Shown here in pieces: positions 27,256-34,686 of a stretch of DNA of 64,000 nt. Position numbers and translations under genes: made by a program. The notes beneath the pieces were generated by a model. That model did not search any database. It was not told the origin of the DNA and saw nothing but the letters and a program-made list of their open reading frames with translations. How positions within the stretch are numbered: the first letter of the stretch is position 1; every line of letters starts with the position of its first letter. The stretch comes from Flammeovirgaceae bacterium UBA6059 (lineage in GTDB: Bacteria; Bacteroidota; Bacteroidia; Cytophagales; Cyclobacteriaceae): NCBI GenBank assembly GCA_002435755.1, contig DIYH01000028.1, positions 310,001 through 374,000 of the forward strand, written 5' to 3'.

Positions 27256-27557
27256 ACCACCTCTTCCAGTACTGTACGAAATGCAACGTGCTTATACTTA
27301 TACCTATCCATGTGCTCTTGTACCAAAGCTGGCGCATGCTTTTCAAGGTATAGTTCTACCTGACCCATGTTCTCAGCAAAATATTGAATGGAGTAAGTTG
27401 AATCGTTGTTCTCTGTCTCATTGAGTAACCTGAATATCTTGTTGTGCTTGAACAAACCTGTAGCTAATACGGCCGGTATATGCTCACTTCGCATCCATGT
27501 CAACCACTCCGCCTCTATATCTTTTTCAACATTGACTGTCACATTATATAAGATCAT
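27252..27557 (-). CDS. DUF4286 family protein
   Basis: The start is placed at 27557 (MILYNVTVNVEKD), the usual beginning for this family; an upstream in-frame ATG at 27599 would overlap the divergent gene. The 101 residues form a small ferredoxin-like fold with EWLTWMRSEHIPAVLATGLF, a motif recurring in Bacteroidota DUF4286 proteins. The role is unknown. It converges on the GNAT gene, and the two stop codons share the palindrome CTAG at 27252-27255. Confidence 0.8.
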   Translation of the reverse strand: MILYNVTVNVEKDIEAEWLTWMRSEHIPAVLATGLFKHNKIFRLLNETENNDSTYSIQYFAENMGQVELYLEKHAPALVQEHMDRYKYKHVAFRTVLEEVV

Positions 27558-27599
27558 CGCAAACTTTGTTTTGGTTTCAAAGTTAGGGGTGAGTTTCAT

Positions 27600-28238
27600 A
27601 TGAAGAAATCAAAAGAACAAATAGTTGGAGTACTGTTGATCATCCTGCATATAGTCGGCATAGTTGGCTTTAGTATTGAAGAAACCCGTCAGCTATTTCA
27701 GTGGCTCACTCCACTGAACCTGATCCTGTCACTCGGCTTTCTCCTTTGGTTACATTCCAAGAGAAATACAAGATTTATCCTTCTCAGTGTGGCGGTCGGT
27801 GTGTTAGGGTACTTAGCAGAGGTGGTAGGTACTAATACAGGTCTCATTTTTGGTAGCTATACTTATGGAGGTACACTTGGCCTCAAAGTGTGGAGTACCC
27901 CGCTACTCATTGGGGTAAACTGGTTGATGATGATATATTACACCGGAGCTATCGCTAAAAAGGTAGTTGAAAATAGAATTTTCCAAGTGCTGATCGGTGC
28001 AAGCCTGATGGTACTTATGGATCTACTCATAGAGCCCGTCGCTATCCAGTATGACTATTGGTCTTGGACAAGTGTGGAGGTCCCTATTCAGAATTATGTG
28101 GGATGGTTTGTGCTTGCATTGGTACTTCATACCTTATACAACCGCATAGAAGAAATACGCAAAAACACAGTAGCAATGTACTTGGCTATAGCTCAGTTCA
28201 TTTTCTTCCTTGGTTTAAACATTATTAGAACAATTTGA
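27600..28238 (+). CDS. Carotenoid biosynthesis membrane protein (CruF/PF04240-like)
   Basis: The 212 residues form six or so membrane segments. The family signature is visible in GSYTYGGTLGLKVWSTPLLIGVNW and DLLIEPVAIQYDYWSW, matching the carotenoid hydratase (CruF, bisanhydrobacterioruberin hydratase) family. CruF adds water across a terminal psi-end double bond of acyclic carotenoids. The carotenoid regulator, sigma factor and crtI downstream support the role. The exact end-group chemistry in this organism is inference. Confidence 0.85.
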   Translation: MKKSKEQIVGVLLIILHIVGIVGFSIEETRQLFQWLTPLNLILSLGFLLWLHSKRNTRFILLSVAVGVLGYLAEVVGTNTGLIFGSYTYGGTLGLKVWSTPLLIGVNWLMMIYYTGAIAKKVVENRIFQVLIGASLMVLMDLLIEPVAIQYDYWSWTSVEVPIQNYVGWFVLALVLHTLYNRIEEIRKNTVAMYLAIAQFIFFLGLNIIRTI

Positions 28239-28299
28239 TTAACACGCAGTTAAGTCTCAAGCTAAACGAGTATACGAGTATAATTTAAAGGAAAGAGCA

Positions 28300-29196
28300 G
28301 TGAGCAATTACTCAATAAAAGATCTCGAACATTTATCTGGTATCAAGGCGCATACTATCCGGATTTGGGAACAACGCTATTCGTTTATCAATCCGAGCCG
28401 AACAGATACAAACATCAGATATTATGACGACCAAGATCTAAGGCTAATCTTGAATGTCGCATTGTTAAAAGATAATGGATACAAAATATCCAAGATTGCT
28501 GACATGTCAGTCAAGGACATGCAGGAATCAGTACTCAAGATCACAGAAAAAAATCTAAAGTATCCAGATCAAATCCATGCGTTGGTACTATCGATGGTAG
28601 ATTTAGATGAAGACAGATTTGAAAAGATCATGTCGACGAACATATTGAAAATTGGATTTGAGAAGACCATGATCAATATCGTTTATCCTTTCTTATCAAA
28701 GATTGGAGTGCTATGGCAAACGGGTGCAATCAACCCTGCACAAGAGCATTTCATTTCGAATCTTGTGAGACAAAAACTCATTGTGGCGATTGATGGACAA
28801 TTTGTGTCGATTCATGAAAAATCCAAGAAATACGTGCTGTATTTACCTGAGGGAGAGTTGCATGAGCTAAGCCTTTTGTTCTCAGACTTTCTTATCAAGT
28901 CCAGACAAAACCGGACCATCTACCTGGGGCAGTCACTTCCACTACACGATCTGGAAGAAGTATACAATATTCACAAGCCAGACTACTTACTCACTGTGCT
29001 CACTTCTACTCCAGGCCCAGCGGAGGTGCAGGGTTATGTAGATACTATCGCAGAAAAATTCAAAGACTCCACAGTCTTACTTACCGGATATCAAGTAGTC
29101 GGTCAGGATCTGGAAGTACCAGACAATATGGTAATTTTCAATAGACTAGAAGAACTGATTGAGTTCGTTGAAGAGAATAGCATGGAGTATGTTTAA
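28300..29196 (+). CDS. MerR-type regulator with B12-binding photoreceptor domain (CarH/LitR-like)
   Basis: Start is GTG at 28300, preceded by AAAGGAAAGAG. The 298-residue protein has a MerR helix-turn-helix (about 4-70; IRIWEQRY, then NIRYYDDQDL), a helical linker, and a cobalamin-binding domain. Trp139 and Glu149-His150 form the W-x9-EH signature that caps 5'-deoxyadenosylcobalamin in CarH. E186-x-His188 matches the lower-ligand motif ExHxxG, but the expected glycine is Ser191. CarH-type proteins are tetrameric repressors in the dark that come apart in light. The genes around it (cruF-like, sigma factor, crtI) are classic targets. A perfect terminator follows it. Confidence 0.9.
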   Translation: MSNYSIKDLEHLSGIKAHTIRIWEQRYSFINPSRTDTNIRYYDDQDLRLILNVALLKDNGYKISKIADMSVKDMQESVLKITEKNLKYPDQIHALVLSMVDLDEDRFEKIMSTNILKIGFEKTMINIVYPFLSKIGVLWQTGAINPAQEHFISNLVRQKLIVAIDGQFVSIHEKSKKYVLYLPEGELHELSLLFSDFLIKSRQNRTIYLGQSLPLHDLEEVYNIHKPDYLLTVLTSTPGPAEVQGYVDTIAEKFKDSTVLLTGYQVVGQDLEVPDNMVIFNRLEELIEFVEENSMEYV

Positions 29197-29214
29197 CTAT
29201 GTTTAAACAAAATT
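29191..29214. promoter_or_regulatory. GTTTAAC/GTTTAAACAAAA operator-like elements at the regulator 3' end
   Basis: GTTTAAC at 29191-29197 and GTTTAAACAAAA at 29201-29212 straddle the stop codon of the MerR gene. They match the core repeated in front of the sigma factor gene (TTTGTTTAA and its complement). They may be accessory binding sites of the CarH-like protein. The evidence is sequence similarity only. Confidence 0.4.
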
Positions 29215-29233
29215 CGTAACCTTAAAAGTCTTG

Positions 29234-29267
29234 AAAAAGCCTCTTTCTAACCGAAAGAGGCTTTTTT
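29234..29267 (+). terminator. Intrinsic terminator after the CarH-like gene
   Basis: AAAAAGCCTCTTTC (29234-29247) and GAAAGAGGCTTTTTT (29253-29267) form a perfect stem of 14 base pairs around a 5-base loop, ending in a T-run. It isolates the regulator gene from the sigma factor gene downstream. Confidence 0.92.
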
Positions 29268-29294
29268 GGTTTTAATAGCATCCCCACTTGTATA

Positions 29295-29376
29295 TTTTGT
29301 TTAATCATTTTTAGAAATAAGTGAACAAAATGCTTGTCATTTGTTTAACCATGTAATACATTTGATTAAACAAAAA
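29295..29376 (+). promoter_or_regulatory. Operator palindrome overlapping the sigma factor/crtI promoter
   Basis: TTTGTTTAACC (29340-29350) and GATTAAACAAA (29364-29374) are an inverted repeat with one mismatch around a 13-base spacer. A Bacteroidota -7 element, TACATTTG (TAnnTTTG), lies inside at 29357-29364, with TTG at 29334-29336 about 20 bases upstream as a -33 element. A second, weaker pair lies at 29295-29305 (TTTTGTTTAAT) and 29321-29330 (GTGAACAAAA). Binding here would block the promoter, as expected for a dark-state CarH repressor. The link to CarH is inference. Confidence 0.6.
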
Positions 29377-29387
29377 CGGAAAGAGTT

Positions 29388-29900
29388 ATGACAGCAATGG
29401 AATTTAGCTACCGATTAGACCAAATGTCTCCCAGCCTTAAGCCCTTCGCTTTGAAGTTGACAAGAGATAATGAAGATGCTAATGATCTTCTACAAGAAAC
29501 CATGCTGAAAGCATTTACTAACCGTGAAAAGTTCACTGATGGCACGAACTTAAAGGCATGGTTGTATACCATTATGAAAAACACCTTCATCACTAACTAC
29601 CAACGTATGGTGAGAAGGAACACGTTCATTGATACGACCGACAACCTTCACTATATCAATAGTACAGGTAGTACTATACAGAACCTCGCTTACAATAACT
29701 TTACGATGGAGGATATTGAAAGTGCTTTGGAAGTTCTTCAAGACACCTATAAAAGGCCATTCCTAATGCACTTCAGAGGATTCAAATATCATGAGATTGC
29801 TGAGAAGCTGGCTATTCCGATAGGAACTGTAAAAAATAGAATTCATATTGCGCGTAAGGAGCTTAAAGCTCATCTTAAAACTTACGCATACAAAAATTAA
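29388..29900 (+). CDS. ECF-type RNA polymerase sigma factor, carotenoid-linked
   Basis: The 170 residues (start 29388, alternative ATG 29397) contain sigma region 2 (LTRDNEDANDLLQETMLKAF, then LKAWLYTIMKNTFI) and region 4 (FKYHEIAEKLAIPIGTVKNRIHIARKELK). It lies downstream of the palindromic promoter and 2 bases before crtI, so it is probably co-transcribed with crtI. In Bacteroidota, small sigma factors of this type commonly sit between a CarH-like MerR gene and crtI. The expected outcome is light-induced sigma activity driving carotenoid and photoprotection genes. No anti-sigma gene is adjacent. Confidence 0.9.
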   Translation: MTAMEFSYRLDQMSPSLKPFALKLTRDNEDANDLLQETMLKAFTNREKFTDGTNLKAWLYTIMKNTFITNYQRMVRRNTFIDTTDNLHYINSTGSTIQNLAYNNFTMEDIESALEVLQDTYKRPFLMHFRGFKYHEIAEKLAIPIGTVKNRIHIARKELKAHLKTYAYKN

Positions 29901-29902
29901 AT

Positions 29903-31378
29903 ATGATCCATCTTAAAGTCTGCGTCATTGGATCAGGCTTTGCCGGGCTATCAACGGCCACCCACCTCGCTGACCAAGGTCACGAGGTTTTTCTTTTGGA
30001 GAAAAATGACTCTCCCGGTGGTAGGGCGAGGCAATTTAAGGCAGACGGATTCACATTCGACATGGGTCCATCCTGGTATTGGATGCCTGACGTTTTCGAT
30101 AGGTACTTCAAAAACTTTGGTAAGAAGGTCTCAGACTACTATGACCTCATTCGACTAGACCCCTCCTATGCCGTCATTTTTGGTGAAAAGGAGTTTGTAG
30201 ATGTTCCTGCTAAGATGGCCGAGTTGGAGCAGCTCTTCGAATCATACGAGTCAGGCAGTGGTTCCAAACTGCGTGAGTTTCTCTCACAAGCAAAGTATAA
30301 GTATGAGGTAGGGATCAACGACCTTGTCTATAAACCAAGCAGATCGCTTATGGAGTTTGCAGATCCTAGGCTGCTCTATGGCGTGATCAAAATGGACGTG
30401 TTTCAGTCGATGGCCAAGCACGTCAGAAAATTCTTTAGCCATCCCCAACTCCTTAAGCTTGTTGAGTTTCCTGTACTCTTTCTTGGTGCCATACCTGAAA
30501 ACACTCCGGCACTGTACAGCCTGATGAACTATGCTGACATGTCTTTGGGCACATGGTATCCCAAAGGTGGGATGCACAAGATCATCGAAGGAATGGTAAA
30601 GCTAGCGGAAGAAAAAGGAGTCACCATTCACTATTCTCAAGAGGTGACAAAGTTGAAGCACTCCGATCGCAAGGTTACCAGCATTCAGACTACAAATAAG
30701 ACCTTTGAAGCAGATGTTGTAGTTGCAGGCGCTGACTACCACCATATCGATCAGCAGGTACTTGATAAAGAGGTCCGCAATTACTCTGATGAATACTGGG
30801 ACAAACGAGTGATGGCACCTTCATCGCTGATCTATTATCTGGGCATCAACAAACGTCTCAAAAACCTAAAACACCACAACTTATTCTTCGATGAGGACTT
30901 TAGTTCCCATGCTCATGAGATCTATACCGATCCAAAGTGGCCTTCTAAGCCACTCTTTTATGTATCTGCGCCCTCATTGACTGATGACACTGTAGCCCCA
31001 CAAGGTTGCGAAAATCTATTCCTTTTGATGCCGGTAGCACCGGACCTTGGTGATGAAGAGGAAACGAGAGAGAAGTATTATAACCTCATCATGGATCGGC
31101 TGGAAAAGCTGACAGGTCAAAACATCAGAGACCATGTCATCTATAAACGTAGCTACGCACACAGCGACTTTAAGCAGGACTATCATGCTTTCAAGGGCAA
31201 TGCCTATGGTCTGGCCAATACCTTGATGCAAACTGCTATCCTCAAACCAAGTCTGAAGAACAAGCACTTAGACAACCTGTACTTCACAGGCCAGTTGACC
31301 GTACCAGGCCCAGGTGTTCCTCCTTCTTTGATCTCAGGGCATGTCGTGGCTAAAGAGGTGATGAAGGATTTTAGCTGA
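29903..31378 (+). CDS. crtI: Phytoene desaturase (CrtI type)
   Basis: FAD-dependent desaturase that converts phytoene to lycopene-type products. The 491 residues begin with the dinucleotide-binding motif VIGSGFAGLSTATHLADQGH and the flanking EKNDSPGGRARQF. The C-terminal signature is NLYFTGQLTVPGPGVPPSLISG, a typical carotenoid desaturase FAD contact. It starts 2 bases after the sigma factor stop. The usual partner crtB (phytoene synthase) is not downstream, so phytoene must be made by an enzyme encoded elsewhere. Confidence 0.95.
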   Translation: MIHLKVCVIGSGFAGLSTATHLADQGHEVFLLEKNDSPGGRARQFKADGFTFDMGPSWYWMPDVFDRYFKNFGKKVSDYYDLIRLDPSYAVIFGEKEFVDVPAKMAELEQLFESYESGSGSKLREFLSQAKYKYEVGINDLVYKPSRSLMEFADPRLLYGVIKMDVFQSMAKHVRKFFSHPQLLKLVEFPVLFLGAIPENTPALYSLMNYADMSLGTWYPKGGMHKIIEGMVKLAEEKGVTIHYSQEVTKLKHSDRKVTSIQTTNKTFEADVVVAGADYHHIDQQVLDKEVRNYSDEYWDKRVMAPSSLIYYLGINKRLKNLKHHNLFFDEDFSSHAHEIYTDPKWPSKPLFYVSAPSLTDDTVAPQGCENLFLLMPVAPDLGDEEETREKYYNLIMDRLEKLTGQNIRDHVIYKRSYAHSDFKQDYHAFKGNAYGLANTLMQTAILKPSLKNKHLDNLYFTGQLTVPGPGVPPSLISGHVVAKEVMKDFS

Positions 31379-31405
31379 GCCTGCCACTTACAGGCAGTAG
31401 GCTTT
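31378..31405 (+). terminator. Possible terminator after crtI
   Basis: AGCCTGCC (31378-31385) pairs with GGCA (31393-31396) and GGCT (31400-31403), leaving a 3-base bulge, followed by TTT. The stem begins inside the crtI stop codon. The T-run is short, so this is tentative. Confidence 0.35.
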
Positions 31406-31556
31406 AGCTAAAGTTAAGAGAAATGCGGTCAGACACTATCTTCCAGGATTATATCCAACACTCCAATAGACAATTCCGTGAACTATAAGATATAGTCAAA
31501 ACAACTGTCCTATCTTGTTTTGATAATACAGAACATCTGACCTATAGGCTCAAGAT

Positions 31557-31853
31557 TTGAAAGCAAAAATTGATAGTTACAATACCTGGATTCCTTCAGC
31601 TGATCATAGTATTGTGAAGGTCGAGATTGAGAACCTACTGATTACTTCAGGGTTCACTATTCTCAATTTCATGGAGCATCATTTTCAACCACAGGGCTAC
31701 ACGGCTCTCTGGCTCTTGGCGGAGAGTCACTGCGCACTACATACATTCCCGGAAGAAGATAAGAGCTACCTTGAAATAAGTAGTTGCAACACCCAGATGT
31801 ATCTCGATTTCCTGGTGGCATTCCATGCCAAATACAGCACTAAAACAGAATGA
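31557..31853 (+). CDS. speD: S-adenosylmethionine decarboxylase (prokaryotic, pyruvoyl type), short form
   Basis: The enzyme decarboxylates S-adenosylmethionine to provide the aminopropyl donor for spermidine-type polyamines. The start is TTG at 31557, because an in-frame TAG lies four codons upstream. The 98-residue chain holds the self-cleavage site AESHCALHTFPE, with Ser57 becoming the pyruvoyl group, His62, and Cys77 in SSC. The spacing of Ser, His and Cys is the same as Ser63/His68/Cys83 of the Thermotoga enzyme. The C-terminus is about 26 residues shorter than that enzyme. It overlaps the next gene by ATGA (31850-31853). Confidence 0.88.
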   Translation: MKAKIDSYNTWIPSADHSIVKVEIENLLITSGFTILNFMEHHFQPQGYTALWLLAESHCALHTFPEEDKSYLEISSCNTQMYLDFLVAFHAKYSTKTE

Positions 31854-33094
31854 GCTTTACTTCGAAAGACTATTCACATGCGCTTCCAAGACTCCTGTGC
31901 ATCTTAACCTACTCAGGCTTGTTGAGCGCATGGATGTTAAAAGTGGGAGATCATTATTTTGACTTGTCTTCAGCAGATGTTGTTGCTGCAGCGATCGTGG
32001 TAATAGCTTCCATTGCTTTTGCGCTTATCAGGATTTTTGAAAGGTTGCCATTATGGCTGGTCGTGCTTATATCGTCGGTTACACCACTGGTGCTTTATCC
32101 ACTTACGTCGGAGTTGATCCTTCATGTGCAGCTTAGCTATGTCGCATTCTACAGTTATCTATTCATTGGCATTATTGCCATAAGTAGGATCTCAATGATC
32201 AGAGCTTACGTCATTCCTGTGCTATCTGCAGCTGCAGTTTGGCTCATGCCTTTCAACTTCATCGCCTCTCAAGAGAAGTATTACGATAGGGTCATTGAAA
32301 GCCTTGATACACGAATGGGAGTAATCGACCTAGTTCAATGGAAGAAAGACTATTGGATATACTATTTGGACCAGTTGCAGTTTTCTACGCTCGATGGTCA
32401 TATGTATGGGGAAGCCTTCGTACATCCCGCAATGAGCCTTATACCTGTGAAGGCTAAGGTTATCGTGATCGGTGGTGATAACGGGTTGATGCTAAAGGAG
32501 CTTGGCAAATACCCTGATTTTGATGTTGAGGTCATACCGTATGATCAAGAGTTTGCAGAATTCACACGATCCCGCTCTGACATTTTTGGATCAACCCCGA
32601 TCAAAGCAGAGTTTCTTTTGACCAATGCCTGGCAACACCTTATAGGTCATCCGGCTACATATGATGGTATACTGATCGATCTTCCAGATCTTGAAGATGC
32701 TCATATCCACCAGTACTATAGTCAGGAGTTTTTTGTTCTTTGCCGGAAAGCCCTCAGACCCCAAGGCATCCTGGTAACGCAAACCGGTAATCCTTACTTC
32801 GACCAGGGAAAACTCCAAATAACACAGCGTACAGTTGAGTCAACCGGCATGTATAGTCTACCATACCACACTCATATCCCTACTATTGGCGAGTGGAGTT
32901 GGTTAATAGCCGGCAGTAGCAATATATTACAACCCAAACTTGATACGCTCAGTGTATCCACCAAATGGATCGATGAGGAAGCAATGCAACTAATGCTTCA
33001 TTTTGGAAATATGTCGTACTTCCATGGTGAAAGTGAAGCTGTACACTCTATTCGTCATCCGGCACTTGGTAACAGAGGAAAGCAGAGACTTTAA
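31850..33094 (+). CDS. Degenerate membrane spermidine synthase-like protein
   Basis: This 414-residue protein has several membrane segments in its first 140 residues and then an aminopropyltransferase-like fold. It is a paralogue of the product at 34687-36222 (compare GEAFVHPAMSLIPVKAKVIV with the other's EPLVHSVMAL region, and GEWSWLIAGS with GEWGWVIGAK). Key binding motifs are altered: the GGGDG loop is IGGDNGLML, the DLDE motif is IPYDQE, and the acidic active-site stretch ADFPDP is IDLPDLE. It may be a pseudoenzyme or regulatory subunit, or may use another substrate. It overlaps speD by four bases. Confidence 0.8.
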   Translation: MSFTSKDYSHALPRLLCILTYSGLLSAWMLKVGDHYFDLSSADVVAAAIVVIASIAFALIRIFERLPLWLVVLISSVTPLVLYPLTSELILHVQLSYVAFYSYLFIGIIAISRISMIRAYVIPVLSAAAVWLMPFNFIASQEKYYDRVIESLDTRMGVIDLVQWKKDYWIYYLDQLQFSTLDGHMYGEAFVHPAMSLIPVKAKVIVIGGDNGLMLKELGKYPDFDVEVIPYDQEFAEFTRSRSDIFGSTPIKAEFLLTNAWQHLIGHPATYDGILIDLPDLEDAHIHQYYSQEFFVLCRKALRPQGILVTQTGNPYFDQGKLQITQRTVESTGMYSLPYHTHIPTIGEWSWLIAGSSNILQPKLDTLSVSTKWIDEEAMQLMLHFGNMSYFHGESEAVHSIRHPALGNRGKQRL

Positions 33095-33111
33095 CAGGCC
33101 AAAAACAAAAG

Positions 33112-33148
33112 CTTTCTTTAATTAAGCATATGTGTGGCCTAAAGAAAG
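33112..33148. repeat. Inverted repeat between SpeE-like and amine oxidase genes
   Basis: CTTTCTTTA (33112-33120) and TAAAGAAAG (33140-33148) are a perfect 9-bp inverted repeat with a 19-base spacer. AGGCC (33096-33100) and GGCCT (33136-33140) form a second dyad across it. It lies 18 bases after one stop and 20 before the next start. It could be a weak terminator or an operator; the sequence does not decide. Confidence 0.4.
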
Positions 33149-33168
33149 AATAAGATACTGTCAGGAAA

Positions 33169-34686
33169 ATGGACCGTAGGTCATTCATAAAGACTTCTGC
33201 CGCAGGGATGACCCTCCCTTTCTGGTTGCAATCCTGCGAGCTACCATTCTTCAAAGTTGGATATCCGATTCAGCTGACTTCAGATGATGCCACAGGCCAT
33301 CAGGTGATGAATGACCTGGCTTATCCTGTCCATAAAAAAGAAACTGTAGATGTCCTCATCGTAGGTGGGGGGCTGTCAGGGCTAGCTGCTGCCTACCAAC
33401 TCAAAGAACGAAGGCTCAACTTTGTATTATACGAGCTGTCAGACAGGCTGGGAGGCACATCGGCGGCAATAAACTACCAAGGGTCGCGATTGGCTCAGGG
33501 AGCGCATTATGACCTTGACTACCCGGACCATTATGGCAAAGAAGTCATCGACCTACTGTCTTCACTCGGCATCATACAGTACCAGCCGTGGAGCAGGTCT
33601 TGGAGCTTCACAGACCAGCAGCATATCATACCCGTTACCCGCCGACAACAGTGCTATGATGATGGAGAAATCCGTGCAGAAGTAATCGCAACGGGTCCTG
33701 ACAGAAATAGATTTTTAGAGCTTGTCGGCAGTTTCACTGACCATATGCCCCTTCCTATCCGGTTGATAGACGATAAGTTTCGTCACCTCAATGCCATCTC
33801 CTTCGCACAGTATCTAAAGGACGAGATGGGCTTAAACGCCGAGCTGAAGCGACAGGTAGACTACCATATGATGGATGACTATGGCGGCAGGTCTGATCAG
33901 GTATCCGCCCTAGCAGGAATTCATTATTTCGCATGTCGCCCTTATTATCGTGAGGTTGTCAACCTCTTTTCTCCTCCACAAGGCAATGATTACTTTGTCC
34001 AAAGACTGTTAGGTACAATTCCTCGTGATAAGATAATGACGCAACATTTGGTATTGAAGATTGAGAAGTCCTCCATCCACTATACTGTGGATATTCTTGA
34101 TGTAAAGAACCACAGGATTATCCGACAAAATGCTGATCAAGTCATCTATGCAGGGCAAAAGCATGCTTTGAAATACATAGCTCCTGGCCAGGAGAAACTA
34201 TTCGCGCATGAGACAGCTCCCTGGATGGTGGTGTCACTGGTATGTAATCAAAAACCAAATCAATATGGACACTGGCAAAATGAATATTTGGGGTCCAATA
34301 AGTCATTTTTAGGGTTTATAGATTCGAGCGTACAAGCCAATCCTACTCTTCATGGAAGAAGAGTATTTACAGGATACTATTGCCTACACCCTGGTGACAG
34401 GGCCTACCTCAATACCATAGAAGAGCATAAAGAAAGGATTGTGCGCGAGACACAAGGATACATTGAATCAATGCTCGGATCATCCATCGACCCTGAAATG
34501 GCTTTTGCCAATCTCATGGGCCATGCCATGCCTATACCATCCCCTGGCTATCTATTTCAGGATGCTAATGTACATCCTGATGCGGAGATGATCTATTCAG
34601 GCGTGGATAATGGGCGGCTGCCGTTACTCTTCGAAGCATTGGACTCTGGTATTCAAGCTGCCAGTGTTGCGTCAGGTCTACGCTGA
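33169..34686 (+). CDS. Tat-exported FAD-dependent amine oxidase-like lipoprotein
   Basis: A 505-residue flavoprotein of the amine oxidase superfamily. The N-terminus has a twin-arginine motif (RRSFIK, residues 3-8) and a lipobox with Cys23 (WLQSC), predicting Tat export of the folded, FAD-loaded protein and lipid anchoring. The FAD-binding motif DVLIVGGGLSGLAAAYQL starts near residue 59, followed by LYELSDRLGGTS. A late motif, YSGVDNGRLPLLFEALDSG, resembles the C-terminal FAD contact. With speD and aminopropyltransferase genes on both sides, a polyamine or a polyamine conjugate is a reasonable substrate, but this is inference. The stop shares TGATCA with the opposing gene's stop. Confidence 0.85.
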   Translation: MDRRSFIKTSAAGMTLPFWLQSCELPFFKVGYPIQLTSDDATGHQVMNDLAYPVHKKETVDVLIVGGGLSGLAAAYQLKERRLNFVLYELSDRLGGTSAAINYQGSRLAQGAHYDLDYPDHYGKEVIDLLSSLGIIQYQPWSRSWSFTDQQHIIPVTRRQQCYDDGEIRAEVIATGPDRNRFLELVGSFTDHMPLPIRLIDDKFRHLNAISFAQYLKDEMGLNAELKRQVDYHMMDDYGGRSDQVSALAGIHYFACRPYYREVVNLFSPPQGNDYFVQRLLGTIPRDKIMTQHLVLKIEKSSIHYTVDILDVKNHRIIRQNADQVIYAGQKHALKYIAPGQEKLFAHETAPWMVVSLVCNQKPNQYGHWQNEYLGSNKSFLGFIDSSVQANPTLHGRRVFTGYYCLHPGDRAYLNTIEEHKERIVRETQGYIESMLGSSIDPEMAFANLMGHAMPIPSPGYLFQDANVHPDAEMIYSGVDNGRLPLLFEALDSGIQAASVASGLR

